This document shows positions 1 to 11,062 of a stretch of DNA of 64,000 bases, in pieces. Every line of letters starts with the position of its first letter. The first letter of the stretch is position 1. A program made the translations under genes and the position numbers. The stretch lies in the NCBI GenBank assembly GCA_033398695.1, contig CM065816.1, positions 130,235,358 to 130,299,357 of the forward strand, read 5' to 3'. The notes beneath the pieces are model-generated. The model was not told where the DNA came from, searched no databases, and saw only the letters and a program-made list of their open reading frames with translations. The DNA comes from Orobanche coerulescens. Lineage: Eukaryota; Streptophyta; Magnoliopsida; Lamiales; Orobanchaceae.

Positions 1-2510
1 CGGGAGCTTGATATTTTCCAAGATCGACTTAAGATCTGGATATCACCGATTGCGGATTCGAGTCGGATATCGCGAGGACGGCGTTGAACACGCTATGGTC
101 ATTATGAGTTCGTAGTTATGCCGTTCGGGCTAACTAATGCACTGCGGTATTCATGGAATTGATGAATCGGGTTTTCATCGACTTTTTGGATCAGTTTGTT
201 GTTGTCTTCATCGACGATATTTTGATTTATTCTCGTAGCGAGAGGATCACGAGGTTCATCTTCATCGGGTTCTCGGCGTGTTGAGGCGAGCAAGCTGTTT
301 GGAAAGTTTTCCAAGTGCGAGTTACGGATGTCCGGTGACTTTTCTCGGACATGTAATTTCGTCGAGACGGAGTTCGGGTCGACCCTCGGAAGACGGAGGC
401 TATTCGGGATTGGCTACCTCAGAAGAACGCTAAGGAAATCCAAGTTTCCTCGGATTAGCGGGTTATTATCGGCGATTTGTGGAGGGATTTTCTAAGATCG
501 CTCAACCCATGACGAACCTTTGCGGAAGGATAAGAAATACACGTGGTCCGACGCGTGTCGGCCGAGTTTTGAGGAACTCAAGAGCCGATTAATGTCAAGG
601 CTGTACTTTCCTTGCCGCGAGGGACGGAGGGATTTGTGGTTTATAGTGATGCGTCGGACGGGGTCTCGGATGTGTGCTCATGCGAGCAGGAAAGTTATTG
701 CCTATGCTTCACGGCAATTGAGACCTTACGAGGTTAATTATCCGACCCACGACACTGGAGCTAGCACTAGTGGTGTTCGCTTTGAAGATTTGGCGTCATT
801 ACCTTTATGGCGTCACACATGAATATTCAACGATCATAAGACCTTAAAGTATATATTTACTCGAAGGAGTTAAATATGCGTCGAGACGGTGGTTGGAATT
901 AATCAAAGATTATGATATTGAGATCCTCTACCACCGGGCAAGGCGACGTTGTCGCCGACGCCTTGAGTCGTAAGTCCGTTCGGAGCGGATGCTTGCCGTT
1001 TAACGATTCGAAGGAGCTTGGCGGGAACTCCTTAGACCCGAGATCGAGTGCAGCCCGGCGAGTTCGAGGACGACTTTGTATGTTAGAGATTTCATCATCT
1101 CTTGAGGATGCAATCCGAGAGAATCGGGGTTCGGACCCATCATTGTTACGCATCCGAGAGGATGTGGCTCGAGGAAAGCCCACTGGATTCGTGGTCCACG
1201 AGGATGGACTTTTGAGATTTAAGAATCGGTTGTGCGTCTGCGTGAATGACGAGTTGAAAAACTCGATTTTGAGAGAAGCTCATGCTACCCCTTATTACAT
1301 TCATCCGGATCCAGCAAGATGTACAAGGACTTGAAAGCAATTACGGTGGAGTAATATGAAGCGAGAAGTCGCAATTCGTTTCGAGATGCTTAACTGTCAA
1401 CAAGTTAAGATTGAACATCGGCGGCCGTGGGTATCTTTGAAACCTCTTCCTATTCCCGAGTGGAAGTGAGAAGACATTTCTATGGATTTCATCACGAGTT
1501 TGCCGACGAGTCGTCGTGGCATGAACACGATCTGGGTGATCGTGGACCGCCTAACAAAATCAGCTCATTTCCTTGAGATCAAGGATACGTGGGGTCCTGA
1601 GAGGTAGCTCGATTGTTCATCAAGGAGATAGTGAGACCGCACGGTACTCCTAAGAGTATCGTTTCCGATCGTGACGGACGATTTGTGTCTCATTTTGGAA
1701 ATCGATTCATCGTCTATGGGAACTCGGCTCAATCTCGATCGCCTTTCATCCTCGGTCAAAGCGGGCAATCAGAGAGGACTATTCGGACACTAGAGGACAT
1801 GTTGAGGGCATGCGTCCTCGATTGGAAGGACGATTGGGAAGCCCAACTACCATTGATCGAGTTCACGTATAATAATAGCCGGCATGCTTCCATTAAGATG
1901 GCACCTTACGAGGCCTTGTACGGTCGTCGTTGTCGGTCTCCTTTGTGTTGGGATGACTTGTCGAATCAATCGGCACCGAGCCCGATATGCTTATAGCCGC
2001 CGGGAGAAGGTAGCTTTAATCGAGTCGTATCTTTGTATTTCGAGTCGTAAATCCTATGCGTATAATCGTCTTCGACCACTAGAGTTCGAGACGGGTGACC
2101 ACGTTTTGGTCAAGGTATCCCCGAGTCGAGGTATTTTCCGTTTTGGGAAGAGGGGAAAGTTGAGTCCGAGATTCATTGGACCGTTTGAGATTTTGGATCG
2201 AGTGGGCGAGTTAGCTTATCGATTGGCTTTACCTCCGGCGTTGAGCCGAATTCATAATGTGTTTCATGTCTCTCAGTTGCGGAAGTATGTTGCCGACCCA
2301 GTCACATACTCGATTCGGCGAAATCGAGATCGCCGACGATCATTCATATGAGGAACGTCTATTCGAGTTCTAGAGCGGCGAATCAAACAGTTGAGGAATA
2401 AGACGATTCCTTTGGTTAAAATTCGGTGGTCTAGACACGGAGTCGAAGAGGCTACTTGGGAAACCGAGGATAGTATGCGGGAGAGTTATCCCGAGTTGTT
2501 TGACCCTTAG
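1..2510 (+). pseudogene. Gypsy pol remnant: RT, RNase H, integrase, chromodomain
   Basis: Degenerate polyprotein read in several frames. RT block [11 protein letters not shown] is near 15-50, MPFGLTNA near 118-140, and the catalytic FIDDILIYS near 205-235. RNase H follows, with YSDAS near 640 and ASRQLRPYEVNYPTHD near 705-750. Integrase has its HHCC zinc-binding region near 1280-1430, [15 protein letters not shown] near 1540-1585, IVSDRDGRF near 1655-1685 and ERTIRTLEDMLRAC near 1773-1815, giving the D,D,E core. The GPFEILDRVGELAYRLALP region lies near 2180-2240. A chromodomain runs 2358-2507 (RVLERRIKQLRNK, then HGVEEATWE) and ends PELFDP-stop at 2508-2510. Many single-base indels break the frame, so no functional protein is expected. 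Domain order and motifs are direct observations; the Tekay clade is inferred. Confidence 0.85.
2358..2510 (+). pseudogene. Chromodomain end of integrase
   Basis: About 50 codons in one clean frame: ERRIKQLRNK, IPLVKIRWSRHGVEEATWE, then YPELFDP and a stop. This is the C-terminal chromodomain typical of plant chromoviral integrases. Related integrases use it to read histone marks and direct insertion into heterochromatin, which fits the nested setting. Homologous ends are seen at 36880-37045 (element A) and 58867-59013 (element H). Confidence 0.8.
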
Positions 2511-2515
2511 TTTCG

Positions 2516-2539
2516 GTCGAAACTCTTTTTAAGGGGGTA
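2516..2539 (+). other. Polypurine tract of element 1
   Basis: TTTTTAAGGGGGTA immediately precedes the LTR start TGTAATACCC at 2540. It is the expected primer for plus-strand DNA synthesis. The same GTTTCG...AACT...TTTTAAGGGGGG pattern precedes the LTRs of B, E, F, G, H and A. Confidence 0.75.
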
Positions 2540-2929
2540 TGTAATACCCGGTTGTAATTCATTCATTTTCATTCGGTAATTATCGATCTGTAATTGTCAC
2601 TCAAGAATTCTCACTCATTAATAATCACTCATCATTCATGAATCACTCATTTGCGTTCAATGTTGGCATGTTGTAATCGTATATCGATTCTCGATCGTCA
2701 TGTCATCTCCGTTTAGAGATCGGCGGAGTATTATTATTTTCATCGTGTTTGGTAGTCGATCGAGCATCATCGTGGCTTGTGTTAGACTTGTTCATTTTCA
2801 CATTCGTATGTTATGTCGGATCATTCATCACCGTATCGTGGAATCGGAGTTATCGGAATTTTCAACTTGGCGGCCTTCGAGTTACGGCGTAACAAGGGTT
2901 CGTGTTTCGTGCCATTTGGGACGAAAGGA

Positions 2930-3487
2930 CTTACGGCCGTAAGGTCTGTGGTACGGCCGTAAGTTGAGCGTGTACGGCCGTAAAGTGGCGATTCTGGCCG
3001 TCTGCGTCAGCAGTGCTCTGAGACATTTTCGGCCGAAGGTGAGTTACGGCCGTAAGGATGGTGAGATACGGCCGTAAGTGGTGTTCGTAAGTTTTGGGTG
3101 TTGTCGACCAAGGGTGACTTACGGCCGTAAGGGTTGCGGCATACGGCCGTAAGTCGAGGCGAATGCTGGCCGTGCGAGTTGGCGATTCTGGCCCGTCTGT
3201 GGCGAAGTGCTGGCCGTTTTCGGCGAAGAGGGCTTACGCCGTAAGATTTGGCGGATACGGCCGTATCATCGAGTTACGGCCGTAAGGTGTGCGGTTCTGG
3301 CCGTAAGGGTGTCGACGGATGTTTTTGACGAAGGCGGGTTCGCCGTAACTCGGGATCGATTACGGCCGTAAAGTGTCGGCGAGCTTTCGGACGAAGCCGA
3401 GTTCTGGCCGTCTGAGTTGGCGATTCTGGCCGTAAGGCCGTTGACTTGGAAAGTTCTGGCCGTAAGAGGGCGAGTTACGGCCGTAAC
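2930..3487 (+). promoter_or_regulatory. Array of TTACGGCCGTAA palindromes
   Basis: About twelve copies of the 12-bp palindrome TTACGGCCGTAA or one-base variants lie in 560 bp, for example near 2930, 2951, 2971, 3042, 3065, 3119, 3141, 3273, 3360 and 3475. Degenerate TTCTGGCCGT half-forms lie between them. The position in the first third of the LTR matches U3, where enhancers reside. Direct observation; regulatory function is inferred. Confidence 0.7.
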
Positions 3488-4460
3488 CCGGCGATGCCAA
3501 TGACTTGGCGGGTCATTTCACTTCACTTTTTCATTTTTTCCTTCTTCATCCGAGAGAGAGGGTTGAGAGAGAGTTTTTATCATCATCAATCACTTGAGTG
3601 TGTAATCTTCATCATCTTCATTCCTTTGGGAAGCTTGGGTACTCGTTATAACTCGTGTTCATCGGATCGAAGTGGTTAGATCTTCAAGAGGTAATTTCTT
3701 CAACACCTTGGATTTCGATTTTGTGTTGAGATATGATGTTTTGGACGTTATAATCATGTTTTATGAAGGGATATGTATATGATTATGAGTTTGTATAAGG
3801 ATTCATTGGATTTTTGAGGGATTTATTCTAGAACACTTTGAATATCGAGTTGGATTTGGGGATTTCCGATTAATAGTTGTTATAATCACGTTTTGGATAT
3901 TCTTAACGGACTATTGATCGTATTGGAGATGTTTTATTGATTTGAAGCACTTCTTGGGGATTTGAGATTGGTATTGTTGAGGTTTAGTTGTAATCAATCG
4001 AAGTTGGCCTCAAAGTGTTCGATATAATGCCCCTATGAACTTGGTTTAATCGTATCGACGTCTTGAGTTCGTTATGTTCGTGTTTAATTCGTTATTGATC
4101 GGATTGTTGGTAATTGTATTGAATGAAGGTTGTTCGAGCGACCGGTATCTTGGTTAGGACGTTGTTCGTGGACGGACATTCATCATCGGTATTGAGTAAG
4201 TTAATTCTTACTCGGTTAAAAGGATATTCATTCCTTTTGTCGTTGTTCATTCATAATCATAACTCATTCATCATTGTATTAATCGTATCAAAACTCGTCA
4301 TTGTCAATTAATCACCTCGATCATAAGGAACGACGGTTCGATCATTTCATTGAGCTATCATTCATTTCACCATCATTTAATCTTGGTGAGTCATTATTCA
4401 TTTTCGTTGTCACTTTTGTCATATTGTGGCATTAGGGTCATCTTGGCGTGCGGTTGGTAT

Positions 4461-4650
4461 GTGTAGGATTTTCATGTCGGGCACATTATGGTCGTGTGTT
4501 GGTTGTTGGCCTCACATTGGGTGTGCACACGAGTCGATTGCTCGTGAGGTGATTAGGTACAAGACCACGCGTGTTTGATCGTTGGTGGCTTGTGCACGGA
4601 CACATTTCCATCCGGACGTAGTGTGGCGCCATTCCTTTGAGCCGTCTTGA
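4461..4650 (+). other. Block conserved among several gypsy LTRs
   Basis: Carries GTGTAGGATTTTCA, GTGTGCACACGAG, GTGAGGTGATTAGGTAC and GTGCACGGACACATTTCC in that order. The same ordered words occur in LTR A (21911-22080), both LTRs of B (30232-30395 and 35723-35875) and LTR C (44021-44155), although the flanking LTR sequence differs. It lies in the downstream half of the LTR, so it is probably transcribed. Confidence 0.6.
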
Positions 4651-5151
4651 TAGTCGATTCATATAGCATGTTTGATTGCGTATGTTCGACAGATAATTCA
4701 TAATTTCGGATATATCATGATTGTGTATTTTCAACCCTTGAGGATTGTTGTTACAGATAATCGACCCGTTTGGGGATATTGTTTTTAGTCATGGCAAGGC
4801 AAAGCGCGAGGAGAGCACGTTGACGGCGGAGAGTCCTGGTGATACTAGAAGGGGGCCCCAATCCTTTCAGTCATTTATTCAGTCATTTATGTTTTCTTTA
4901 TTATTCCGCTGCAGACATTACTTTCGAATACTCATTTCATTCAGTGTCGTGTATTTTATCGTCACATAAGATACACAAGTATTCTATATTATCCTGGGTG
5001 TGTTGTATGAAACTCCTAATCGGAGTAATTGATGTTATAATGTGGTTCGGTACTACATTTACCCTGTGTAATTCATCCTTTTTCATTCGCCTGGTGGGTC
5101 CCAGGCGGGGGTCCACGGCACTGTAATATCCGCCTGGTTTGGGGTGTTACA

Positions 5152-5900
5152 CAACTTTCGCGTAGCTCTTTTTGTGGAAAATTTGCCCCTTTTCCACGAA
5201 CCATTTCAGCACAATAGACGCGAAGTTGACTTGGTGATCCTTCCACACATGATAAATAATCTCCATATCGATATTCACAAGGCGAAGTTGAGCATTCACT
5301 TTAGGCATAAGACAACGAGTGATAGCATCATGAAGCAAACGAATGTTTATCCCAAAGTCATTGTTTTCAAACCGCCCGGAATGAACATTTAAAACGGCTT
5401 TGTCCGATAAGAAATTACGGACTTTCGACTCGTGAACACCATAGCTTTCATCATCGGACCAGTCGTTAAAGACTTCGTCCGGAGGAGCAAACTCTCCCTT
5501 GCAACGAAAACCCTCATTAGGGAGTCCAAAAATCTCCGAAAGCTTTGCTTCATCAAAAGATATTGATTTACCACGCACAAGCGAGTTAACAACGGCAAGT
5601 CCGTCGGCATCATAAGTGACAAAAAAATTCGCATAAAACTCTTTCACACATTCCTCATAAATTGGTCGAGCAAGACTAACGAACCTATTGATCCCAAGCA
5701 TATCGAAGAATTCTTCGATAGCAACACCGACTGCTCGTAGATTCAAAATCAAAGTGATGACTCGGAGTTACCTCTTCGTCAATAAGGATTTCGTTGAAAA
5801 CTTTCATGGCTTGAGCATTCCGAAATGATAGATTGCCGGAAGCCGTGGAGGATGCTTGAGAGGTTTCTCCTCTTCTCTTTTTGCCGGTTCTGGAAGCCAT
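5152..5900 (-). pseudogene. Accessory ORF of K (putative plant transposon protein domain), truncated
   Basis: Starts at the ATG at 5900 (MASRTGKKRRGETSQ). After one frameshift near 5750 it continues as an open frame through VKEFYANF, VRGKSISFDEAKLSEIFGLPNEG and IRLLHDAITRCLMPK, until element 1 interrupts it at 5152. The pattern of an FYANF-type motif, then VRGK, FD and a GLP box resembles the domain named putative plant transposon protein (Pfam PF20167, from memory), found beside many retroelements. Its biochemical role is unknown. In SIRE elements this position is where env-like ORFs occur, but no signal peptide or membrane segment is seen. It has its own promoter-like region (6018-6175). 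Confidence 0.65.
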
Positions 5901-6017
5901 GAGGATTGAATCGGTCGAAGAAGTGAAGTTTTGATGAAGTTTTGATAGGGTTTGCCGGAACAGTTCTTCGTTAGTCGCTAGGGATTTTGTAGAAATGAAC
6001 AGGGAATTGACGATGGG

Positions 6018-6175
6018 TTTATATATGAGATGGTCAACGATCGCTTACGTACGTTATATTCCTTTAATAACGTACGTAACGTAAAATCCTAAACTTTCTG
6101 GAGCAAAACCTGTGTTTCGTTACGTACGTAACGAATCAACCTGTAACGTACGTAAGGTCCTATTACGTACGTAAT
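6018..6175 (-). promoter_or_regulatory. Internal promoter-like module for the accessory ORF of K
   Basis: Five palindromes of the TTACGTACGTAA/TTACGTACGTTA type lie at about 6045, 6066, 6119, 6142 and 6162. On the - strand they are followed, after 19 bp, by the TATA-like TATATAAA (6018-6025), and the ATG is about 118 bp further on (5900). The same palindromes precede the TATA box of K's own LTR. Layout is observed; promoter activity is inferred. Confidence 0.55.
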
Positions 6176-6282
6176 GGACCGCGTATACAAATGCGTAAGC
6201 AAGACCAAATGAATAGTCTTTTCCTTTCGATGATGTCCCGTTTTAAATGACCATTTAATGTGACTATGATGAGTATGCAATA

Positions 6283-6640
6283 TTTAAAAATGATCGGCAT
6301 GTCCCATTCCTAAATTTATGCGAATAAAGTTGAAAGCTTCTTCGGGTAATGGTTTTGTAAAAATATCCGCCTATTGTTCATTAGTACCAACAAATTGGAG
6401 ACGGACATTCCCGTTTTGGACATGGTCACGAATAAAATGGTGACGAATTTCGATGTGCTTTGTCCTACTATGCAAAATGGGGTTTTTACTTAAATTAATG
6501 GCACTTGTATTGTCACAAAAAATAGGAGTATTTTTAAGTTCGATGCCATAATCAAGTAATTGATTTTTGATCCAAAGAACCTGTGCACATGCACTTCCCA
6601 TGACCACATATTCGCTTCACTGTGGAAGTAGCGACACTAG
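6283..6640 (-). pseudogene. K pol: RNase H end
   Basis: - strand reading gives VLWIKNQLLDYGIEL, PIFCDNTSAINLSKNP, HSRTKHIEIRHHFIRDHV and then ADIFTKPLPEE, the classic end of Ty1/copia RNase H. One in-frame TAG sits between NEQ and ADIFTK (6373-6375). The frame ends at a stop near 6283 after GMGHADHF. The stop and upstream frameshifts indicate a dead copy. Confidence 0.8.
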
Positions 6641-7915
6641 TCTGCTTCTTACTTCCCCATGAAATTAAACATGAACTCATAAAATGACAAGTTAGGTGGT
6701 GCTTTTTCTATCAATTTTACAACCACCGAAATCGGCATCACTATATGCAAAGAGTTGAAAATCAATGCCGGAAGGATACCATAGGCCTAAACCAGCAGAT
6801 ATTTTAAATATCGAAAAATTCGTTTACATGCTATGAGATGGGATTCTTTAGGATTAGCTTGAAAACGAGCACATAGACAAGTAGCAAACATAATATCAGT
6901 CTAGATGCGGTTAAGTAAAGTAAGGATCCGATCATACCTCGATATCTGTTTTGGTCAATGATTTACCTTTTTCATCTTTATCGAGTTTAAGAGTGGAAGA
7001 CATAGGAGTGGATATTTCTTTGCAATCTTCCATCTTAAATTTCTTTAGAAGCTCATTGACGTACTTGGATTGGTGAATGAATATTCCGTCATTGAGTTGC
7101 TTAATTTGGAGTCCGAGAAAGTTTTTCAACTCTCCCATCATACTCATTTCGAACTCTCCCTTCATAAGATTTGAAAATTCCTTGGACAGAGTTTCGTTAG
7201 TTGCACCAAAAACAATATCGTCCACATAGATTTGACAAATTAACATATCATCATTTAAGACCTTAATAAGCAGTATTATCAACATTTCCTCTTTTATAAC
7301 CATTTGAGATAAGAAAAGAGCTTAGACGATCATACCATGCTCTCGGAGCTTGCTTTAATCCATAGAGAGCTTTATGGAGCTTGTACACATGATCCGGATG
7401 ATCATAGTCTTCAAAACCGGAGGTTGCTTGACATAAACTTCCTCTGGATGATTCCATTTAGGAACGCACTTTTTACATCCATTTGATGGAGTTTGATCTT
7501 CTTGTATGCGGCAAAGGCACAGAGAAGACGAATAGCTTCAAGACGAGCAACAGGAGCGAACGTCTCTTCATAGTCCAAGCCTTCTTCTTGATTATAACCT
7601 TGGGCGACCAACCTCGATTTATTTTTAATAGGGAGACCATCATCATCGGTTTTGATTTTATGAACCCATTTGGTACCAATGATTGATTTGCCTACGGTCT
7701 GGAACTAATTCCCAAACTTTATTTCTTTCGAATTGGTTTAGCTCTTCTTGCATAGCAATGGCCCAATTCTCATCATTTATGGCCTCATCGATGTTCTTTG
7801 GTTCTGTAAGAGAAATAAATGCAATATTGTTAATACAATCATTTATATTTCTCCTAGTTCGTACACCTTCATCGATTTTTCCGAGAATTTGTTCCATCAG
7901 ATGGTCTTTCACATT
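6640..7915 (-). pseudogene. K pol: reverse transcriptase
   Basis: - strand RT of Ty1/copia type. From the N-terminal side: NDENWAIAMQEELNQFERNKVWELVP, then RLVAQGYNQEEGLDYEETFAPVA (in two overlapping frames), [30 protein letters not shown], and the catalytic YVDDIVFGATN near 7190-7225, followed by LKNFLGLQIKQ and STPMSSTLKLDKDEKGKS. Several frameshifts (near 7265, 7440, 7690) and loss of the region between about 6660 and 6930 make it non-functional. Confidence 0.85.
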
Positions 7916-7918
7916 TGC

Positions 7919-9345
7919 TCAATCTTTAGGAAGGTTGTAAGTATTTTCCTCCTGTTTGTCCGAGCTTACGTCGAGCTTCTCCAATTCCTTTGATACTTCG
8001 GATATTTCTTTATTTGGAACCATACGCATCATCATCAAAAACAACCTTTCTCGGGGTAAAAGCGTATCATCGAATTTTACATGAATGGACTCTTCTACCG
8101 AGCCTCTTCTACAATTAAATACACGATAAGCTTTACTATTAGTAGAATAACCAAGAAATATTCCAATATCTGATTTAGAATCGAATTTACCCAAATTGTC
8201 TTTTCCATTATTATGAATGAACACTTTACACCCAAATGGATGAAAATAAGATAAATTGGGCTTTTTACCTTTAAAAATCTCATAGGGAGTCATCATTTTA
8301 TTTCTCCTGAGATGGACACGATTAATAACATAACAAGCACTTTATTAACGGCTTCAGCCCAAAAGTATTTAGGAAGACCATACTCGTTGAGCATTGTTCG
8401 GCTCATTTCTTCTAGAGAGCGATTCTTCCTCTCGACAACTCCATTTTGTTGAGGTGTCCGAGGTGCCGAAAAGTTGTGCCCAATACCATATTTATCGCAC
8501 CAATCTTCAAAGAGATTAGAATCAAATTCTCCACCATGATCGGTTCGAATGGCGATAATCGGTAATCCTTTTTCCTTCCAGGTAACCTTACACCACTTTA
8601 CAAACTCGTTAAAAGCATCATCTTTATTGGCTAAGAATTTTACCCAAGTAAATCTAGAAAAATCATCGACAATAACTAAGGTATAAAGTTTACTGTTAGG
8701 CGGCATGTCGAGACGGACCAATTAAATCCATATGAATTAATTCAAGAATGCGACTAGTGGAAATTTCCATTTTTGGTTTAAACGAGCCTCTTGCATGTTT
8801 ACCTTTAATACAGGCCTCACAAATGTGGTCTTTTCTAAAATTCAATTTTGGTAGACCATGAACAATATCATTTTTGGCCAATTTTGAAAGAAGTGGTAAA
8901 GAGGCATGTCCCAATTTTCGGTGCCAAACAACGGCATTTTCATCGTATGAAAGTAGACATTTTTCGTTAAACGAAGATTCATCTTGGAGATCAACAATGT
9001 AAATATTTCCATAGCGCAATCCAATAAAAACGATTTGCTCTTTTCTCATTTCCGTGCAATGCGTAATTTCAAAAATTAGTTTAAGACCGGTGTCACATAA
9101 TTGGGAAACACTTAGGAGATTATGGCAAAGTCCATCAACAAATAGAACATTTTCAATAGTCGGTAAAGGTTTCTTACCAATTTTACCTGTCCCTTTTATT
9201 TGGCCCTTTTTATTATCGCCAAATGTAACACAGCCACGATCTTCCTTTTTCAGCTCCGTGAAGAGATGTTCATTTCCACTCATGTGGTTTGAACATCCGC
9301 TATCAACATACCATTTATTTGATAATGTTGTCTTCCTTGCTTATA
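7919..9345 (-). pseudogene. K pol: protease, GAG-pre-integrase and integrase
   Basis: - strand. Protease motif YVDSGCSNHMSG spans about 9275-9320. The HHCC integrase zinc region follows (WHRKLGHASLPLLSKL, then ICEACIKGKHARGSF) near 8790-8930. The core shows VDDFSRFTWVKF near 8660, RTDHGGEFDSNLFEDWC near 8525-8560 and PQQNGVVERKNRSLEEM near 8405-8460, supplying the D,D,E residues. The C-terminal part MTPYEIFKGKKPNLSYFHPFGCKVF begins at 8296. Frame breaks near 8705 and 8300 separate the pieces. Motif spacing is normal for copia integrase. Confidence 0.85.
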
Positions 9346-9770
9346 CCTACAAAAATCATTTTCTTCCGTTTTATCGGTACCCAGGCTAATTTGGGTCCTG
9401 AGGAGTTAGATATAAAAACTTGATTTTTAATAACGGTCCCTTTTGGTACCCAGATTTGCTTAACCCTTATAGTACGTCTAGAGTCTCGACAGTAGGTTTC
9501 GGTATGTCCAGGTTTTAAACATTTTGGACATGATGGGATACCCGTTTTTAAAGTGTCTGAATCTTTTGTGGTAATTTCTAAGGACTTTTTTATTGGAAAT
9601 GAATTATATCCAAGTCCTTGTTTTGAAAGAGAAAATTTTTGACCAAATAATAATTGCTCGAATTTGTCATTACCACATGAAAACTTTCTGACATAAAGTT
9701 TAAATTCTTTTTGAGTTTTATGCAATTCATCTTTCGAATTTTCTCGGTTCCAAGCAATTTGTATGATCAA
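9315..9770 (-). pseudogene. K Gag-Pol linker with second zinc knuckle
   Basis: A frame running from about 9770 to 9315 contains CPKCLKPGHTETYC, a CCHC-type knuckle (C-X2-C-X4-H-X4-C), then VKQIWVPKGTVIKNQ. Similar segments link Gag to protease in SIRE-type elements. It overlaps the end of the long Gag frame by about 44 bases and is joined to it by a frameshift. Confidence 0.7.
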
Positions 9771-10955
9771 TAGAAACTTCCTTGTTTTTCAATAATTTAG
9801 CATTTTCAATTTCAAGGAGTTTTATTTTCTTTTTCAAATCTTTATTGCTATTGCAAGCCTTTTCGTATTCATTATTTAGAGATTCAAAAGCATCAAGAAG
9901 TTCTTCATGAGAATCACTCACCTCGACTTCTTCGTCACTCTCTTCGGATGCGCGGGCCATAAGAGCAAGATTGGTTTGGACTTGTGGTTCATCATCCTCA
10001 TCATCGTCACTCCATGTGGCGACATAAACCTCCTTCTTTTTGAACTTTTCATGAGGTGGTTTTGATGAACATATTGGAGCAGCAGCACGACAATCTTTTG
10101 CAAAATGGCCTGGAACGCCGCACCTTCGACAAGTGTTGTTGAATTTTTTGTTTTGAGGGAAGTGAGTCTTTTTGGATTCATCCCTTGATTCTTGCTTGAT
10201 ATCTCTCCGCCGCCTTTGAAGAAGATTTTTAAATTTCTTTATGTTTTTGGCATAGAAGGCGGTTTCTTCGTCCTCTTCTTCGATAGGTTCATCCTCTAGG
10301 TCGCTTTCTTCTCTGGCCTTGAAAGCGATAGTCCTTTCTCTCTCCTTAGGTTTTGGTTTCGAGCTACGAGATTTGATGACGATCTCATAATTGATGAGAG
10401 ATCCGATGAGAGCGCTGAACTCTATTGTATTAAGGTCTTTCGACTCCATAATAGCCGTAACGGTAGCGTCCCATTCTCTTGGTAGAGACCGAAGGATTTT
10501 CTTGGCTTTATCACTACTTGATATCGGTTTCCCGAATGAAGCTAGCCCATTTGTGATTGCCGAGAAACGGTCAAGCATAGTGGTGATGCTTTCTTCTTCT
10601 TTCATGGTGAAGAGTTCATAATCGTGAAGAAGCATATTGATTTTGGTTTCCTTCACTTGACTCGTACCTTCATGGGTGATCTCTAGCATTTTCAGTTTCT
10701 TTTGCCGCCTCGCAGAAGAGATTCTATTGTGATCTTCTGGATTGAGAGCACAATAAAGCAATTGAGTGGCTTTCTTGTTGAAGTGATCGTTCTTCCGGTC
10801 GGCATCGTCGTACTCTTGAAACTTTTGAGAGAGCCATCCGATTTCTTAGGAATGGTAGGTCAAGGGCAATGACCTTCCATATTTCAATATCGTGAGCTCG
10901 GATGAAGATGGACATCTTCTTCTTCCATGTCATAAAGTTTGAACCATCGAAGAAA
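9727..10955 (-). pseudogene. K Gag polyprotein
   Basis: The long frame 10761-9727 encodes 344 aa. It begins inside Gag; the true N-terminus is in another frame at about 10955-10760 (TWKKKMSIFIRAHDIEIWKVI), so one frameshift separates them. Features are a UBN2/DUF4219-type capsid region, the CCHC knuckle CRRCGVPGHFAKDC near 10075-10120, a basic segment LQRRRRDIKQ, an acidic stretch WSDDDEDDEP, and a predicted coiled coil at the C-terminus (LNNEYEKACNSNKDLKKK). This size and layout are typical of SIRE/Maximus Gag. Gag would form virus-like particles in the cytoplasm. Confidence 0.85.
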
Positions 10956-11050
10956 GGAGGCGATTGAGAGCATTGCCTTCAACGGAGGAGTGGATAAAGG
11001 CCATTTGGATCTTTTCTCTAGCGGGTGTTAATCCGGTGATAAAGAGACTG

Positions 11051-11061
11051 CTCGATACCAA
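11051..11061 (-). other. Primer binding site of K
   Basis: On the - strand TGGTATCGAG lies two bases beyond the 5' LTR end. It resembles the TGGTATCAGAGC site complementary to initiator tRNA-Met that is used by most copia elements. Confidence 0.7.
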
Positions 11062-11062
11062 T

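Larger units (their letters stand above)
1..5151 (+). mobile_element. Element 1: 3' half of a Ty3/gypsy chromovirus (Tekay-type)
   Basis: This is the right-hand part of an LTR retrotransposon whose 5' side lies left of the window. In order one sees reverse transcriptase, RNase H, integrase, chromodomain, a polypurine tract and a 2.6-kb 3' LTR. The order RT-RH-INT identifies Ty3/gypsy, and the C-terminal chromodomain with long LTRs fits the Tekay/Del clade. The LTR ends at TGTTACA (5145-5151), and the next bases belong to the accessory ORF of the - strand copia element K, so element 1 inserted into K. The expected 5-bp target duplication would be CAACT (5152-5156), but its partner is outside the window. 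Confidence 0.85.
2540..5151 (+). repeat. 3' LTR of element 1
   Basis: 2612-bp LTR beginning TGTAATACCC and ending GGGTGTTACA, a 10-bp terminal inverted repeat with one mismatch. It holds a dense palindrome array (2930-3490), AT-rich sequence with no convincing ORF, a block shared with LTRs A, B and C (about 4461-4650), and a 7-bp GC hairpin at 5088-5107. A second copy of the LTR start motif (CTGTAATATCCG) lies 30 bp from the end. Short ORFs inside it look like chance. Confidence 0.85.

Noticed and set aside
2930..3487. CRISPR-like array
   Set aside because: Repeats are 12-bp palindromes with irregular spacing, in a plant LTR with no cas genes; not a CRISPR.
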